DNA of 22,695 bases, taken from the NCBI GenBank assembly GCA_002392705.1, contig DGHP01000150.1, forward strand, positions 5,605 to 28,299, written 5' to 3'. The notes below the pieces were generated by a model. It had not been told where the DNA came from. It saw only the letters and a program-made list of their open reading frames with translations, and did no database searches. Positions within the stretch are counted from its first letter, which is position 1, and every line of letters starts with the position of its first letter. The stretch is from Lachnospiraceae bacterium UBA3845 (GTDB taxonomy: Bacteria > Bacillota > Clostridia > Lachnospirales > Lachnospiraceae). Positions 8,556 through 16,310 of this stretch are shown piece by piece. A program made the translations under genes and the position numbers.

Positions 8556-9455
8556 TCAGTCCTTCAACCCGGAACTTGCCATGGTTTCCAGTATCTGGCT
8601 TTCCGAGAAAATGAAAATCGCGATCGGCACGATCATTACCACAACCAGAACCGCCGCGCCCTGTCCGGTCCGGGCGATCCCGCCGCTCTGGATCTGCTGC
8701 AGGGCGTAGACCAGCGTCTTGCGCTCCTCTGAATAGATATAGATGGAAGCCCTGTTGTTCCAGAGCGCCTGCACCGAGAATATGATCAGCGTCATCCAGG
8801 CCGGCTTTACATTCGGCATCACGATATTCGTAAAGACCGTCCACTCGCTGGCCCCGTCGATCTTCGCCGCCTCAATCAGCGCCGAAGGCAGGCCTTCCAT
8901 GAACTGTTTCATCAGAAACAGGCCCATTGGGGACGCAAAAGCGGGAATGATGATGGCCCAGTAGGTATCGATCCAGCCCAGCCTGTTCAGAATCAGGTAG
9001 TTGGGAATCTGGGTCACATAACCGGTGAACATCATGGCCACGGTGACAAGCTTGAAAAAGGTCTTCCCCCCCGGGAACTCATACTTGGCCAGCACAAAGG
9101 CCGCCATGGACGCGACCAGCAGGTGCCCGAAGGTTCCCATGAAGGTGATGAAAACCGTATTGAACAGATACCTGGAGAAGGTCACCCAGGATTTTCCCAT
9201 GGTCACGAACAGATCAGAGAAATTGTCCAGGGTCGGGTGCTGCGGAAGGATCGTCGGAGGGAACCTGAACAGCTCGTCCAGCGGTTTCAGCGCGCTGCCC
9301 ACGGCGTAGACGATCGGGAAAGCCATGATAAAGGCCACCAGCACAAGAAACAGGTAAAGCGCGATGTCCCCTGCGACGGAGCGGTTCGGTTTCCGCCTCC
9401 GCAGGAGCTTTTTCTTGTATTTCTCCTGGGAAGGGCTTTCTTTCTTCTTCCTCAT
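8556..9455 (-). CDS. Carbohydrate ABC transporter permease, MalG-like
   Basis: Second membrane subunit of the first importer, 299 residues. After a highly basic N-terminal tail of about 27 residues come six hydrophobic helices. The textbook EAA loop is at residues 195-218 (EAAKIDGASEWTVFTNIVMP). The MALG-type start FPIVYAVGSALKP and the final GLKD are typical of the sugar permease group. AAGGAGGG precedes the ATG at 9455, which overlaps the preceding permease stop by 4 nt (ATGA), so translation is coupled. It probably works with the large solute-binding protein encoded at the head of the locus. Confidence 0.92.
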   Translation of the reverse strand: MRKKKESPSQEKYKKKLLRRRKPNRSVAGDIALYLFLVLVAFIMAFPIVYAVGSALKPLDELFRFPPTILPQHPTLDNFSDLFVTMGKSWVTFSRYLFNTVFITFMGTFGHLLVASMAAFVLAKYEFPGGKTFFKLVTVAMMFTGYVTQIPNYLILNRLGWIDTYWAIIIPAFASPMGLFLMKQFMEGLPSALIEAAKIDGASEWTVFTNIVMPNVKPAWMTLIIFSVQALWNNRASIYIYSEERKTLVYALQQIQSGGIARTGQGAAVLVVVMIVPIAIFIFSESQILETMASSGLKD

Positions 9456-10390
9456 GTGCCAACCCTCCTTAACAGACCCTGGATTGCCTTATTGCAGAGG
9501 ATCATGATCAGGAACAGGATCGTCGCGATCGCGCAGGCGTATCCCATTTCAAATCTTGAAAAACCATAGTCAAACAGGTGCGTGACGATCGTCCGGGCCG
9601 CGTAGTCCGTGCTCGGATAACCGCACAGGGCCATCGTGACGTCGCATACCCCGAAGGCCTGCGTGATCGACATCACGGCGCCGAACAGAAGCATCGGCTT
9701 CATGCTCGGAAGGGTAATGTACCAAAGCTCCTGCCAGCGGTTCTTAATGCCGTCCATGCAGCCCGCCTCCAGAAGGGTACGGTCCACGCCCTGCAGGCCC
9801 GCCACAAAGGACAGAAAGCCCTGTCCCAGGCTCATCCAGAGGATGACCAGCATACAGATCGGAAGCATGTAGGTGGGGTCGATCAGCCAGAGCTTCGGCG
9901 CGTCGATAATTCCCATATTCATTAAGAGCGCGTTCGCGTGCCCGTAGGCGTCCCCCCGGAAAAACACGGAAAAGATCACATAGCAGTTGCCAGCAATCGA
10001 CGGTGCGTAAAAAATGATAACCGCAACAGAACGCACCCAGCGCGGAAGCTCATTGATCAGCCAGGCGAACAGAAAAGACAGGATGTAGCCCAGCGGCCCC
10101 GTGATGATGGCGATCATGAAGGTATTCTTGATACTGATCAGGAAGATATCGTCCTCCAGAATCAGCTTGATATAATTCTGGAAGCCCACAAAGCGCGGCG
10201 TCTCCAGAATGTTGTAATAAGTAAAGCTCAGGCAGATCGAGGCGATCACCGGAAACACAAAGAACATAGCGAAGAGAATAGCATAGGGCGCCAGGAAGAG
10301 ATAGCACATCTTCCTCTGCTTCGCCTTTTTCAGCATGACCCGGAAATTATGCCTGCGCAGGGCTATATATTTCTTGAAAAATTCGCTCAT
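9452..10390 (-). CDS. Carbohydrate ABC transporter permease, MalF/LplB-like
   Basis: First membrane subunit of the first importer, 312 residues. A basic tail (KKYIALRRHNFR) leads into YLFLAPYAILFAMFFVFP, typical of LplB-type permeases. The EAA loop is at about residues 208-232 and reads EAGCMDGIKNRWQELW, with a glycine in place of the second alanine. An in-frame GTG at 10399 would leave almost no room for a ribosome site, so I prefer the ATG at 10390. Even there the site is weak (GAAAG), which suggests lower or coupled translation. The gene follows the large binding-protein gene after a 229-nt gap full of degenerate repeats. Confidence 0.88.
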   Translation of the reverse strand: MSEFFKKYIALRRHNFRVMLKKAKQRKMCYLFLAPYAILFAMFFVFPVIASICLSFTYYNILETPRFVGFQNYIKLILEDDIFLISIKNTFMIAIITGPLGYILSFLFAWLINELPRWVRSVAVIIFYAPSIAGNCYVIFSVFFRGDAYGHANALLMNMGIIDAPKLWLIDPTYMLPICMLVILWMSLGQGFLSFVAGLQGVDRTLLEAGCMDGIKNRWQELWYITLPSMKPMLLFGAVMSITQAFGVCDVTMALCGYPSTDYAARTIVTHLFDYGFSRFEMGYACAIATILFLIMILCNKAIQGLLRRVGT

Positions 10391-10422
10391 ATATGTCACG
10401 CTTTCACAGGTTCGTCGTCCTG

Positions 10423-10648
10423 AATGCCGGACTCCTGTCTCCTGACTTCATTTTTACTGTCGCCTTACACCAACATCGGTTCTTCAGCCGGTCTGCCGGA
10501 CTCCCGTCCTCTGATTCCTTCTCTTCACAGTTCACGCAGCACTGCTGCCGGCTCGTTCACCGGCATACCGGACTCCGCCTCCTGGCTCCATTTTCTCACT
10601 GATCTCCCGACACTGCCGCTCAGTCCACCGGCATGCCGAATTCCAGTC
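10423..10648. repeat. Degenerate tandem repeats of about 70 bp derived from the 3' end of the large binding-protein gene
   Basis: The core GCCGGACTCC, or close variants, recurs at 10426, 10495, 10567 and 10635, giving spacings of 69, 72 and 68. The last copy lies inside the coding end of the large solute-binding protein (codons for EFGMPVD). On the minus strand the spacer copies read GGAGTCC-GG-TATGCCGGTGA and similar, matching GGAATTCGGCATGCCGGTGG of the gene. This suggests that the 229-nt spacer grew by duplication of the gene end. Confidence 0.65.
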
Positions 10649-13574
10649 TCTTCTTGCGGATCTCCTCATCGATCTTGATGGAATAGTCGATGATTGTCTC
10701 ACGCGAATCTTCCTTAAAGGTCAACACCCGCCGGGTCGCGTTCGAGATATGGCGTCCGGTGAAATAGCCGCCGGGCACTTCGCGGATCCCGCGGGTCCAG
10801 TCCCACTGCCTGTTCAGCACATCGATATCGTCCATGCTCCAGGACAGATTGGAAAATGCGTCTCGGTTCGCCGTCGCGTAGCGGGCGGAGGAACCCAGCA
10901 GAGCCTCTATCTCCCGCCCGAACTGGATCTGCGTATCCGGAGCCGCCCACCATTTCATGAACTCCCAGGACTTCTGCCGAAGCGCTTCATCCTCCGTGGA
11001 AATCATCATGGTCGCCGAGCCGGTTATGAAATCCGACCGGTCAATATATGTTTCTCCGTTTTCATCTGTGCGCTCGGTTCCGGGAATCAGTGTGAAATCC
11101 CACAGGCCGCGGATTTCCGGAGCGGAAACCATCAGCGTATTGTAAGTGGAATAAGCCGCGATGCCGATGGGCATCTCTCCAGAACGGAAGCGGCTCACAA
11201 AATCGTAAACCGTCGGAATTCCATAATCATTGAAATAGCGGACGTAGTCGTCAAAGGCCCTGATCCCCGCCTCATTGTCCACCGTAGTCCGGGTGCCCGC
11301 CTCATTGTAGAGATCGCCTCCGTACTGGAACAGCAGGGCGAAATACAGCGACAGGTCCGGAACATTGGACATGATCGATGTGGTTGCCGCTGCGGAAGCG
11401 CTGCTTCCGGCTGCGGTCGGAATGCCGACCGAGAGGTTATTGCCCTGGATCGTCGGGAACATCTCAATCAGTTCCTTAAAGGTCTGCGGCACCGTAAGTT
11501 CCAGATCCTCCAGCACATCCCTGCGGTAGAACATGACATTGAAGGTCTGCGTCTCCGGAATCGCGTAGATGTGCTCATCCAGCCGGTACTGCTCATAGGA
11601 GCTCTCCGAATAATGGGAAAGCACCTCCTCCCATCCGTCAAACTGCGTCAGGTCCTCCACCGCGTTCCGCAGCGCGTAGTTGACCGGCTGGTCCGCGCCG
11701 GCGGAAAGCACCACATTCGGTCCCCGCCCTGCCAGAACGGCATTCAGAAGAGCCGAGGGATCAACGATCTCCACATTTACCTTGATGCCGGTATCCGGCG
11801 TGAAGCTCTCGTCCACCAGAGATTTCAGGATCGTGCCCTGGTCGCGGCCGGTAAGAATCCAGACCCTGACGACCTCGTCCTTTCCTTCATCCCTGTAGAC
11901 ATCGCCCACCGAATTGTAATCCACAAAGAAGGAGGCGATGAAGGAACGCAGCTCATGCTGCAGATTCCGGAAGAAATTCGTCTTCTCCTTCTTCGGCGTG
12001 ACATCCGCGCCGCTCACCACCAGATAATCCACGTCCAGCTGGGTATCGCGCATGTTCAGGGCCGCGGTGCCCAGGGCGGTGATATTGTCCTTGAAATTGA
12101 TGAACTCCAGGGTAATCTTGTTCGGCTTTTCGCAGAAGCGCTCCATCTGCTGGGCCACAGTCTGGGCCGCGGCGATATTGCCGGCCTTCTGCCCGCTGTA
12201 GGCCACCATGTCATCCACGATCTTGTACAGGCGCTTCGACTCCAGATCCATGGCTTCCATGATCTCCGGATACATATTCTCAATATGGTAATCGCGGTAG
12301 ACGTCCGGGTTCGGACCGGTATAGACCAGGATACGGCGGTAAATCTGATTCAGCCGGAAAGTGGAGTCCTCGAGGTCCTCCAGGATCTGGCCCATGCCGC
12401 CCAGGGTTGCCTCCAGCCGGATCGTATGCCTTCCTTCCGTCAGGAAGAAGCGGTAAGGCGTACCATCTTCATCCGCCAGCTCCTTGCATTCCCAGTCATT
12501 CCGGAAATCGAAGGAAACCTCCCGCATCGCATCAAACGGAACCTCCCCGTCCAGCAACACCGTCCTGCTGGAGACGCTGCCTCGGGAATAGTTCTGACGT
12601 CCTTTGATCAGGATATGGTAATAACCGTCCGCCGGCACCTCGAATTCCCACTCGATCCACTGTCCGCTGCTTCTCCAGGGCTCGCCGCCGATATAATTCA
12701 GCACCGTGTGGGTCACGGAATTCGGAACGGTCGTGGGGGAAGAACGGTCATATTTCGCATAAAGGGAAGACTCAGAGCGGTTCGTCGACTCCTCCCCCTG
12801 AACATTCAGAAGAAAGTCCGCTGCGGCCGGATTTCCCGGATCCGCCGGCTGCTCCGCCAGGTACTCTTCATAGCTCTTATCTTTGGCCGGCGCCGCGAGA
12901 GTCAGCTTCCGGATCACCATCGGCTCATTCTCTGCGCGCAGGGCGACGGTATTCTCCCCTTTCTCAAACCAGAAAAGATAAGGTTCAATAATATATCCCA
13001 TATCGTCCCGGAACAGGGCGCTCTGCCAGTCATAGACCTCCACCTGGCGGGCGCGGATCTGGTTCCCCTGATTGTCGGTGCGGACCGGGCCGCCGTCCGT
13101 CCAGATTCTGGAAAATGCGATGCTCCTTGCGTCCTCAAACGGCAACTCGCCGTTTACATAGACCGCCCGCTCCGCCGCGACGCCGCGCGATTCGGGCAGC
13201 AGATATTCTATATACAGATTGTAAAAACCTTCCTCAGGAATATCAGCGGTCCAGGTAACTACGGAGCCTGTATCCGTAAACAGGGCCTTCTCCTCGTCAT
13301 AAAAATTCTCGCGAACCTCGACCGTACCTTCGCTGTCGTAGTCAAAGAGGTCCAGATCGACAGAAGCCTCCGCTTCCTGCCCGCCCTCATGTTCCGCCAG
13401 ATAGCCGCCATAAGTCCCTTCCCGCTTCAGTCCGACCACATCCTGCGTCAGATCCGTATCGGCATACTTATAGGCAAAGCTTTCCACACGGTTCATGGAC
13501 ATGGCAATACCCGCCCCGGCCACTGCAGCCGCCGCGAGTACCCCGATGAGAACTTTCGTTCCGGTCTTATTCAT
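10620..13574 (-). CDS. Giant membrane-anchored solute-binding protein with two sugar-binding-like modules
   Basis: A 984-residue binding protein, about twice the usual length of 400-550. The N terminus has a hydrophobic anchor (residues 7-26) without a lipobox cysteine. Two related beta-rich modules follow, at about 85-228 and 262-418. Matching pieces are DIPEEGFYNLYIEY / EVPADGYYHILIKG and YVNGELPFEDAR / LLDGEVPFDAM, and each module is introduced by YxxYLAE (55-61 and 235-241). They resemble CBM6/CBM35-type carbohydrate modules by pattern only. A helical stretch (about 420-560) leads to a family-1 binding domain (565-984) with ALLNAVLAGRGPNVVL, a PQTFKELIEMFPTIQ segment and WEFMKWWAAPDTQ. 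GGAGGG lies 5 nt before ATG 13574. It is the first gene of the locus and probably captures a polymer or large oligosaccharide. Confidence 0.87.
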   Translation of the reverse strand: MNKTGTKVLIGVLAAAAVAGAGIAMSMNRVESFAYKYADTDLTQDVVGLKREGTYGGYLAEHEGGQEAEASVDLDLFDYDSEGTVEVRENFYDEEKALFTDTGSVVTWTADIPEEGFYNLYIEYLLPESRGVAAERAVYVNGELPFEDARSIAFSRIWTDGGPVRTDNQGNQIRARQVEVYDWQSALFRDDMGYIIEPYLFWFEKGENTVALRAENEPMVIRKLTLAAPAKDKSYEEYLAEQPADPGNPAAADFLLNVQGEESTNRSESSLYAKYDRSSPTTVPNSVTHTVLNYIGGEPWRSSGQWIEWEFEVPADGYYHILIKGRQNYSRGSVSSRTVLLDGEVPFDAMREVSFDFRNDWECKELADEDGTPYRFFLTEGRHTIRLEATLGGMGQILEDLEDSTFRLNQIYRRILVYTGPNPDVYRDYHIENMYPEIMEAMDLESKRLYKIVDDMVAYSGQKAGNIAAAQTVAQQMERFCEKPNKITLEFINFKDNITALGTAALNMRDTQLDVDYLVVSGADVTPKKEKTNFFRNLQHELRSFIASFFVDYNSVGDVYRDEGKDEVVRVWILTGRDQGTILKSLVDESFTPDTGIKVNVEIVDPSALLNAVLAGRGPNVVLSAGADQPVNYALRNAVEDLTQFDGWEEVLSHYSESSYEQYRLDEHIYAIPETQTFNVMFYRRDVLEDLELTVPQTFKELIEMFPTIQGNNLSVGIPTAAGSSASAAATTSIMSNVPDLSLYFALLFQYGGDLYNEAGTRTTVDNEAGIRAFDDYVRYFNDYGIPTVYDFVSRFRSGEMPIGIAAYSTYNTLMVSAPEIRGLWDFTLIPGTERTDENGETYIDRSDFITGSATMMISTEDEALRQKSWEFMKWWAAPDTQIQFGREIEALLGSSARYATANRDAFSNLSWSMDDIDVLNRQWDWTRGIREVPGGYFTGRHISNATRRVLTFKEDSRETIIDYSIKIDEEIRKKRLEFGMPVD

Positions 13575-13613
13575 TCCGGCCCTCCGGCATTCGATAAAAA
13601 GAAAGTGTGTATG

Positions 13614-13705
13614 CGGTCTCATCCCGCCAGCTGCAAAGCTGGCGTCAAGCCGTCGGTATGAGAAACGCCACACCGAGTTTCATCCCACCAGCTGCAGAGC
13701 CGGGG
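13614..13705. repeat. Structured leader: two 61-bp-spaced copies with a perfect 8-bp hairpin
   Basis: The motif TCATCCCGCCAGCTGCAAAG (from 13619) recurs in changed form 61 bp away, from 13680. The first copy holds a perfect hairpin with arms CGCCAGCT (13625-13632) and AGCTGGCG (13637-13644) around a GCAA loop. In the second copy the same stem keeps five of six pairs. The structure lies 40-130 nt upstream of the large binding-protein start, within the proposed mRNA leader. There is no T-run after it, so I do not call it a terminator. Confidence 0.65.
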
Positions 13706-13784
13706 GGATTCCTGCTGTGTAATGCAAAACTAAGAAAGCAAAAAAGAAAAAGAAATAAAGAAAAAGCGAAATAGAAAATCTACA

Positions 13785-13797
13785 GTGCACGATGCAC
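13785..13797. promoter_or_regulatory. Small inverted repeat in the leader, possible operator
   Basis: GTGCA-CGA-TGCAC is a perfect 5-bp inverted repeat about 60 nt downstream of the predicted transcription start. On the minus strand it is followed by a long T-rich tract (to about 13735), though not a tight U-run. It could be an operator for a sugar-responsive regulator or a weak attenuator stem. Confidence 0.35.
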
Positions 13798-13862
13798 CAT
13801 ACTATGATTGAATTGGCGCCCGAACTGTCCAATCTGTCATAAAAATCCAATAATCCCTAGCT

Positions 13863-13891
13863 ATTATAGAACTTTTTCACAAGCAAGTAAA
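13863..13891 (-). promoter_or_regulatory. Sigma-A-type promoter of the saccharide locus
   Basis: On the minus strand TTTACT (13891-13886) and TATAAT (13868-13863) are separated by exactly 17 bp. The predicted start near 13856 gives a leader of about 280 nt before the large binding-protein gene. It lies between the stop of the Uma2 gene (13986) and that gene, and is the only near-consensus promoter seen upstream of the locus. Confidence 0.72.
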
Positions 13892-13985
13892 GGTAGCTTG
13901 CCGGAGCTGTTTATGAATTCTTGCTAAATTTCTTCCAATTATTGCGATTTTTCTGACTTCGAATACAGCCGGGCGGCTCAGATAT

Positions 13986-14834
13986 TTATTCGTACAGAAA
14001 TGAAATCTTTTCGTAAATCTTTTTGAAATCGACCCTGCATTCGCCCTGCCAGATCCCTACCGGAACAGAATCCTGAAAACTGTATATGACCGGGACCTCC
14101 AACTGCTCCAGGTTATAGACAACAATAACCCTTTTATCGGGATCGATGATCCAGTATTCGCGCACGCCCGCGTTCGCGTACTTAAAAAGCTTCAGCTGCA
14201 TATCTTTCTTCCGGGTCGACGGGGAAAGCACCTCCACAAGAAAATCCGGCGCCCCAAATACACGTCCGTTCCTGTACCTGCTCCGGTCACAGACAATCAG
14301 TACATCCGGCTGTACAATCGTCCTGTCGTCCTGATCCAGCTGCACATCCACAGGAGATATGAAAGGCATGCAGGGTCCGTCATGTTCCAGAACAAAATCC
14401 AGGAGATACTTATACAGAAAACCGGCAATTGCCTGATGAACCGTCGTCGGCGCCGCCATATCATAGAAAACCCCGTCGATCAGTTCAACACGGCGCTCCT
14501 CCGGAAGCGCCAGATAGTCTTCAAGCGTATATCCTTCCTCTTTCCTTACTGCGGAAGGTCCGTATGCAGCCGGAGCTTCCTCCAGCATATCCGGAAGCGG
14601 ATGCTTATCTGCAGCTAAAGCATATGCCTGCTTTTCTGAACCGCACTGCCCGTCCATAGTTCTTTGCTCATTAAGCGCACGGGAAAGCGCCAGGATTGTC
14701 TCCCGTCTTGGGTGTTTTGTCGCCCCGGAAAGAACCTTCTGCAGTGTGCCAAGGGGAATACCCGCCCGTTCGGCCAGGACCTTATTGGAATAACCAAGTT
14801 CTGCTTTGATCTTTCTTATCTCATCAATTGTCAT
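13986..14834 (-). CDS. XRE-type helix-turn-helix fused to a Uma2-family nuclease-like domain
   Basis: A 282-residue two-domain protein. Residues 1-55 form a helix-turn-helix (YSNKVLAERAGIPLGTLQKV). Residues 100-282 form a Uma2/DUF820 domain of the PD-(D/E)XK fold, with YTLEDYLALPEERRVELIDG (102-121), QPDVLIV (D177), FLVEVLSPSTRKKD (E201) and KLFKYANAGVREYWIIDPD. The nuclease-like core therefore looks intact. The biological role of this family is poorly known. The reading frame extends to a TTG at 14852, but GAGAGGGG sits 9 nt before the ATG at 14834, so I start there. It appears to be a single-gene unit. The fusion has been seen in other Clostridia as far as I recall. Confidence 0.85.
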   Translation of the reverse strand: MTIDEIRKIKAELGYSNKVLAERAGIPLGTLQKVLSGATKHPRRETILALSRALNEQRTMDGQCGSEKQAYALAADKHPLPDMLEEAPAAYGPSAVRKEEGYTLEDYLALPEERRVELIDGVFYDMAAPTTVHQAIAGFLYKYLLDFVLEHDGPCMPFISPVDVQLDQDDRTIVQPDVLIVCDRSRYRNGRVFGAPDFLVEVLSPSTRKKDMQLKLFKYANAGVREYWIIDPDKRVIVVYNLEQLEVPVIYSFQDSVPVGIWQGECRVDFKKIYEKISFLYE

Positions 14835-14899
14835 ATTGCAGGCCCCTCTCAACCAAAATGATATCCTTTCAGCTCCGTATCAAAGCCGTCTATGAAAAA

Positions 14900-14926
14900 A
14901 TTATCACATTCAAAGCCCTTTTGCAA
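14900..14926 (-). promoter_or_regulatory. Possible promoter of the helix-turn-helix/Uma2 gene
   Basis: On the minus strand TTGCAA (14926-14921) and GATAAT (14905-14900) are 15 bp apart. The spacing is short, but the -10 is preceded by TGT, giving an extended TG motif. The start of the gene is about 60 nt downstream. Confidence 0.42.
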
Positions 14927-14980
14927 CCCTTTTATCCCATTTTTCATTGTTGCAATTCCAGACCGGTTTTATACCGGCAT

Positions 14981-15033
14981 CAAAACGGCCTCAAATGGCC
15001 TTGTAGCGGTTTTAAAATGGTCTTGAAATGGTC
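14981..15033. repeat. Four short AAAnGGyCT-type repeats upstream of the helix-turn-helix gene
   Basis: CAAAACGGCC, TCAAATGGCC, TAAAATGGTC and TGAAATGGTC follow each other in two pairs about 11 bp apart. A small ACCGG/CCGG stem lies next to them at about 14962-14977. They sit 150-200 nt upstream of the helix-turn-helix/Uma2 start, so they could be binding sites, but they could also be chance slippage. Confidence 0.45.
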
Positions 15034-15081
15034 TCCCGCAACTTTTTATACTGCACCAGACCTGCTGAAATGCAGATTCTT

Positions 15082-15906
15082 TCAGTCCGGATTTCCTCCA
15101 CCTATCCTGTCGTAAACTTCTCGAAAAATATCTACGATACTCTCATGAAATACCAGATCCGCCTTCCCTTCCAGCTTCGTCGGCCCCTTGTTGACAATCA
15201 CCAGATAACGGCCGTGAAACAGATGCGCCAGCTGTGCCGCCGAACCGACGGCAAGCGAGGTTCCGCCTATCACAAGCATGTCCGCCCTGTTCATCAGGTC
15301 CACCGCATTGTCATAGGCAGGCTGCGGCAGGAACTCACCGTAGAGGGTAACATCCGGGCGGATCATCCTCCCACAGTCCGGACAGAGCGGAACCGGATCC
15401 TTATTCTCAAACAGATAATCCGGACCGTACTGCTTCCTGCAGTATGTGCAGTAACTGCGGAGAATACTGCCATGGATCTCCTGAACCTTCCTGCTGCCCG
15501 CCTTCTGGTGCAGGCCGTCGATATTCTGCGTCACAAGGCCTTCCAGTTTACCATCCTTCTCCAGCGCTGCAAGCACTTTGTGAGCGTCATTCGGCTCAGC
15601 CTTTCTGCAGTCAAGGTTCTTTCTGTAGTAGGAAAAGAAAAGCTCCGGGCGGTCATACAGACATTTGCCGCTCAGAAGATATTCCGGTTTGTATCTTGAA
15701 AAAAGCCTGCCCGATTTCCGGTACAGGCCATTTTTGCTGCGAAAGTCAGGGATCCCGCTCTCCGTCGACACACCTGCGCCGCCCAGAAAAACCGTCATCC
15801 CCGACTCTTCAAGCATCTCACAGAAAGCCTCCGTCTTCCGCTCCCCGGACAGGGAACGGTAATATCTGGCTTTCTCTCGCTGGTTGGAAAAATCCTTCAT
15901 TTTCAC
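15082..15906 (-). CDS. Sir2-family NAD-dependent protein deacylase
   Basis: Removes acyl groups from protein lysines using NAD. All expected motifs are present in 274 residues: GAGVS (43-47) and GIPDFRS for NAD binding, TQNIDGLH (126-133), the catalytic histidine in IHG (145), a four-cysteine zinc site C153-x2-C156 and C175-x2-C178, PDVTLYGE (184-191) and GGTSLAVGSAAQL. The reading frame extends to an ATG at 15969 with no ribosome site. The GTG at 15906 has AAGGAA 7 nt ahead, so I prefer it; the ATG at 15900 is a second choice. It stands alone between the Uma2 gene and a small membrane gene. Its length and zinc site fit an ordinary deacylase. Confidence 0.93.
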   Translation of the reverse strand: MKMKDFSNQREKARYYRSLSGERKTEAFCEMLEESGMTVFLGGAGVSTESGIPDFRSKNGLYRKSGRLFSRYKPEYLLSGKCLYDRPELFFSYYRKNLDCRKAEPNDAHKVLAALEKDGKLEGLVTQNIDGLHQKAGSRKVQEIHGSILRSYCTYCRKQYGPDYLFENKDPVPLCPDCGRMIRPDVTLYGEFLPQPAYDNAVDLMNRADMLVIGGTSLAVGSAAQLAHLFHGRYLVIVNKGPTKLEGKADLVFHESIVDIFREVYDRIGGGNPD

Positions 15907-16011
15907 GCATCCGTTCCTTCCACAATACAGGAGAACGCCCTTCCTTTTTCTATCGCTGCCTATCTTCATGAAATATCAGGAATCAGATACAGAAAGAGCA
16001 CCTCGCGTAAC

Positions 16012-16209
16012 TCATTCCTTATCCTTTCGGAATTTCTTCACGCTCGAATAAGCCAGGAAGGGAATCGCCGCCAGATCAATAATCCCCAATATTCTTACAG
16101 CAGCATCCGGGAGGTCTTTTCCAATAATACCGGATCCTGCCAGAATCAAAGTAACGATTCCTATTACAAGCAAACTGCATCCCCAGATCAGATCATTCTT
16201 ATTTCTCAT
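16012..16209 (-). CDS. Small two-helix membrane protein, unknown function
   Basis: A 65-residue protein with two hydrophobic segments (about residues 8-28 and 37-55) and a charged C terminus (KKFRKDKE). A strong AAGGAGGAG lies 11 nt before the ATG. I do not recognise a family. Its position beside the antisense RNA module may be chance. A role as a membrane stress protein is possible but nothing in the sequence proves it. Confidence 0.65.
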   Translation of the reverse strand: MRNKNDLIWGCSLLVIGIVTLILAGSGIIGKDLPDAAVRILGIIDLAAIPFLAYSSVKKFRKDKE

Positions 16210-16274
16210 AAGCTGCTTCTCTCCTCCTTTTTTATTGGTTATCTCTCATACACCCGATCAAAAGAGGTGAATAT

Positions 16275-16303
16275 TGACTAAAATTGATATAATCTGTATA
16301 ATA
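16275..16303 (+). promoter_or_regulatory. Strong promoter of the plus-strand small RNA
   Basis: TTGACT (16275-16280) and TATAAT (16298-16303) are separated by exactly 17 bp, a near-consensus sigma-A promoter. No reading frame follows. A strong terminator ends the unit about 100 nt downstream. Confidence 0.85.
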
Positions 16304-16310
16304 CAAAAAA

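Noticed and set aside
10749..13661. Plus-strand frame of 970 codons opposite the giant binding protein
   Set aside because: Same mirror effect. No ribosome site and no recognisable domain.
13976..14010. Terminator after the Uma2 gene
   Set aside because: AGCC/GGCT and GAATA/TATTC can pair, but no T-run follows on the minus strand and the inner loop is too tight.
14960..15033. Short repeats as replication or plasmid iterons
   Set aside because: Only four degenerate units, no Rep gene or DnaA-box cluster nearby. Kept only as possible regulator sites.
15065..15085. CTGAAA/TTTCAG hairpin at the Sir2 stop as terminator
   Set aside because: A stem of only 6 bp that includes the stop codon and lacks a T-run.
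15082..15906. Sir2 gene as an anti-phage defence protein
   Set aside because: It is a stand-alone Sir2 of normal length with a complete zinc site and no fused or neighbouring defence domain, so an ordinary deacylase is the better reading.
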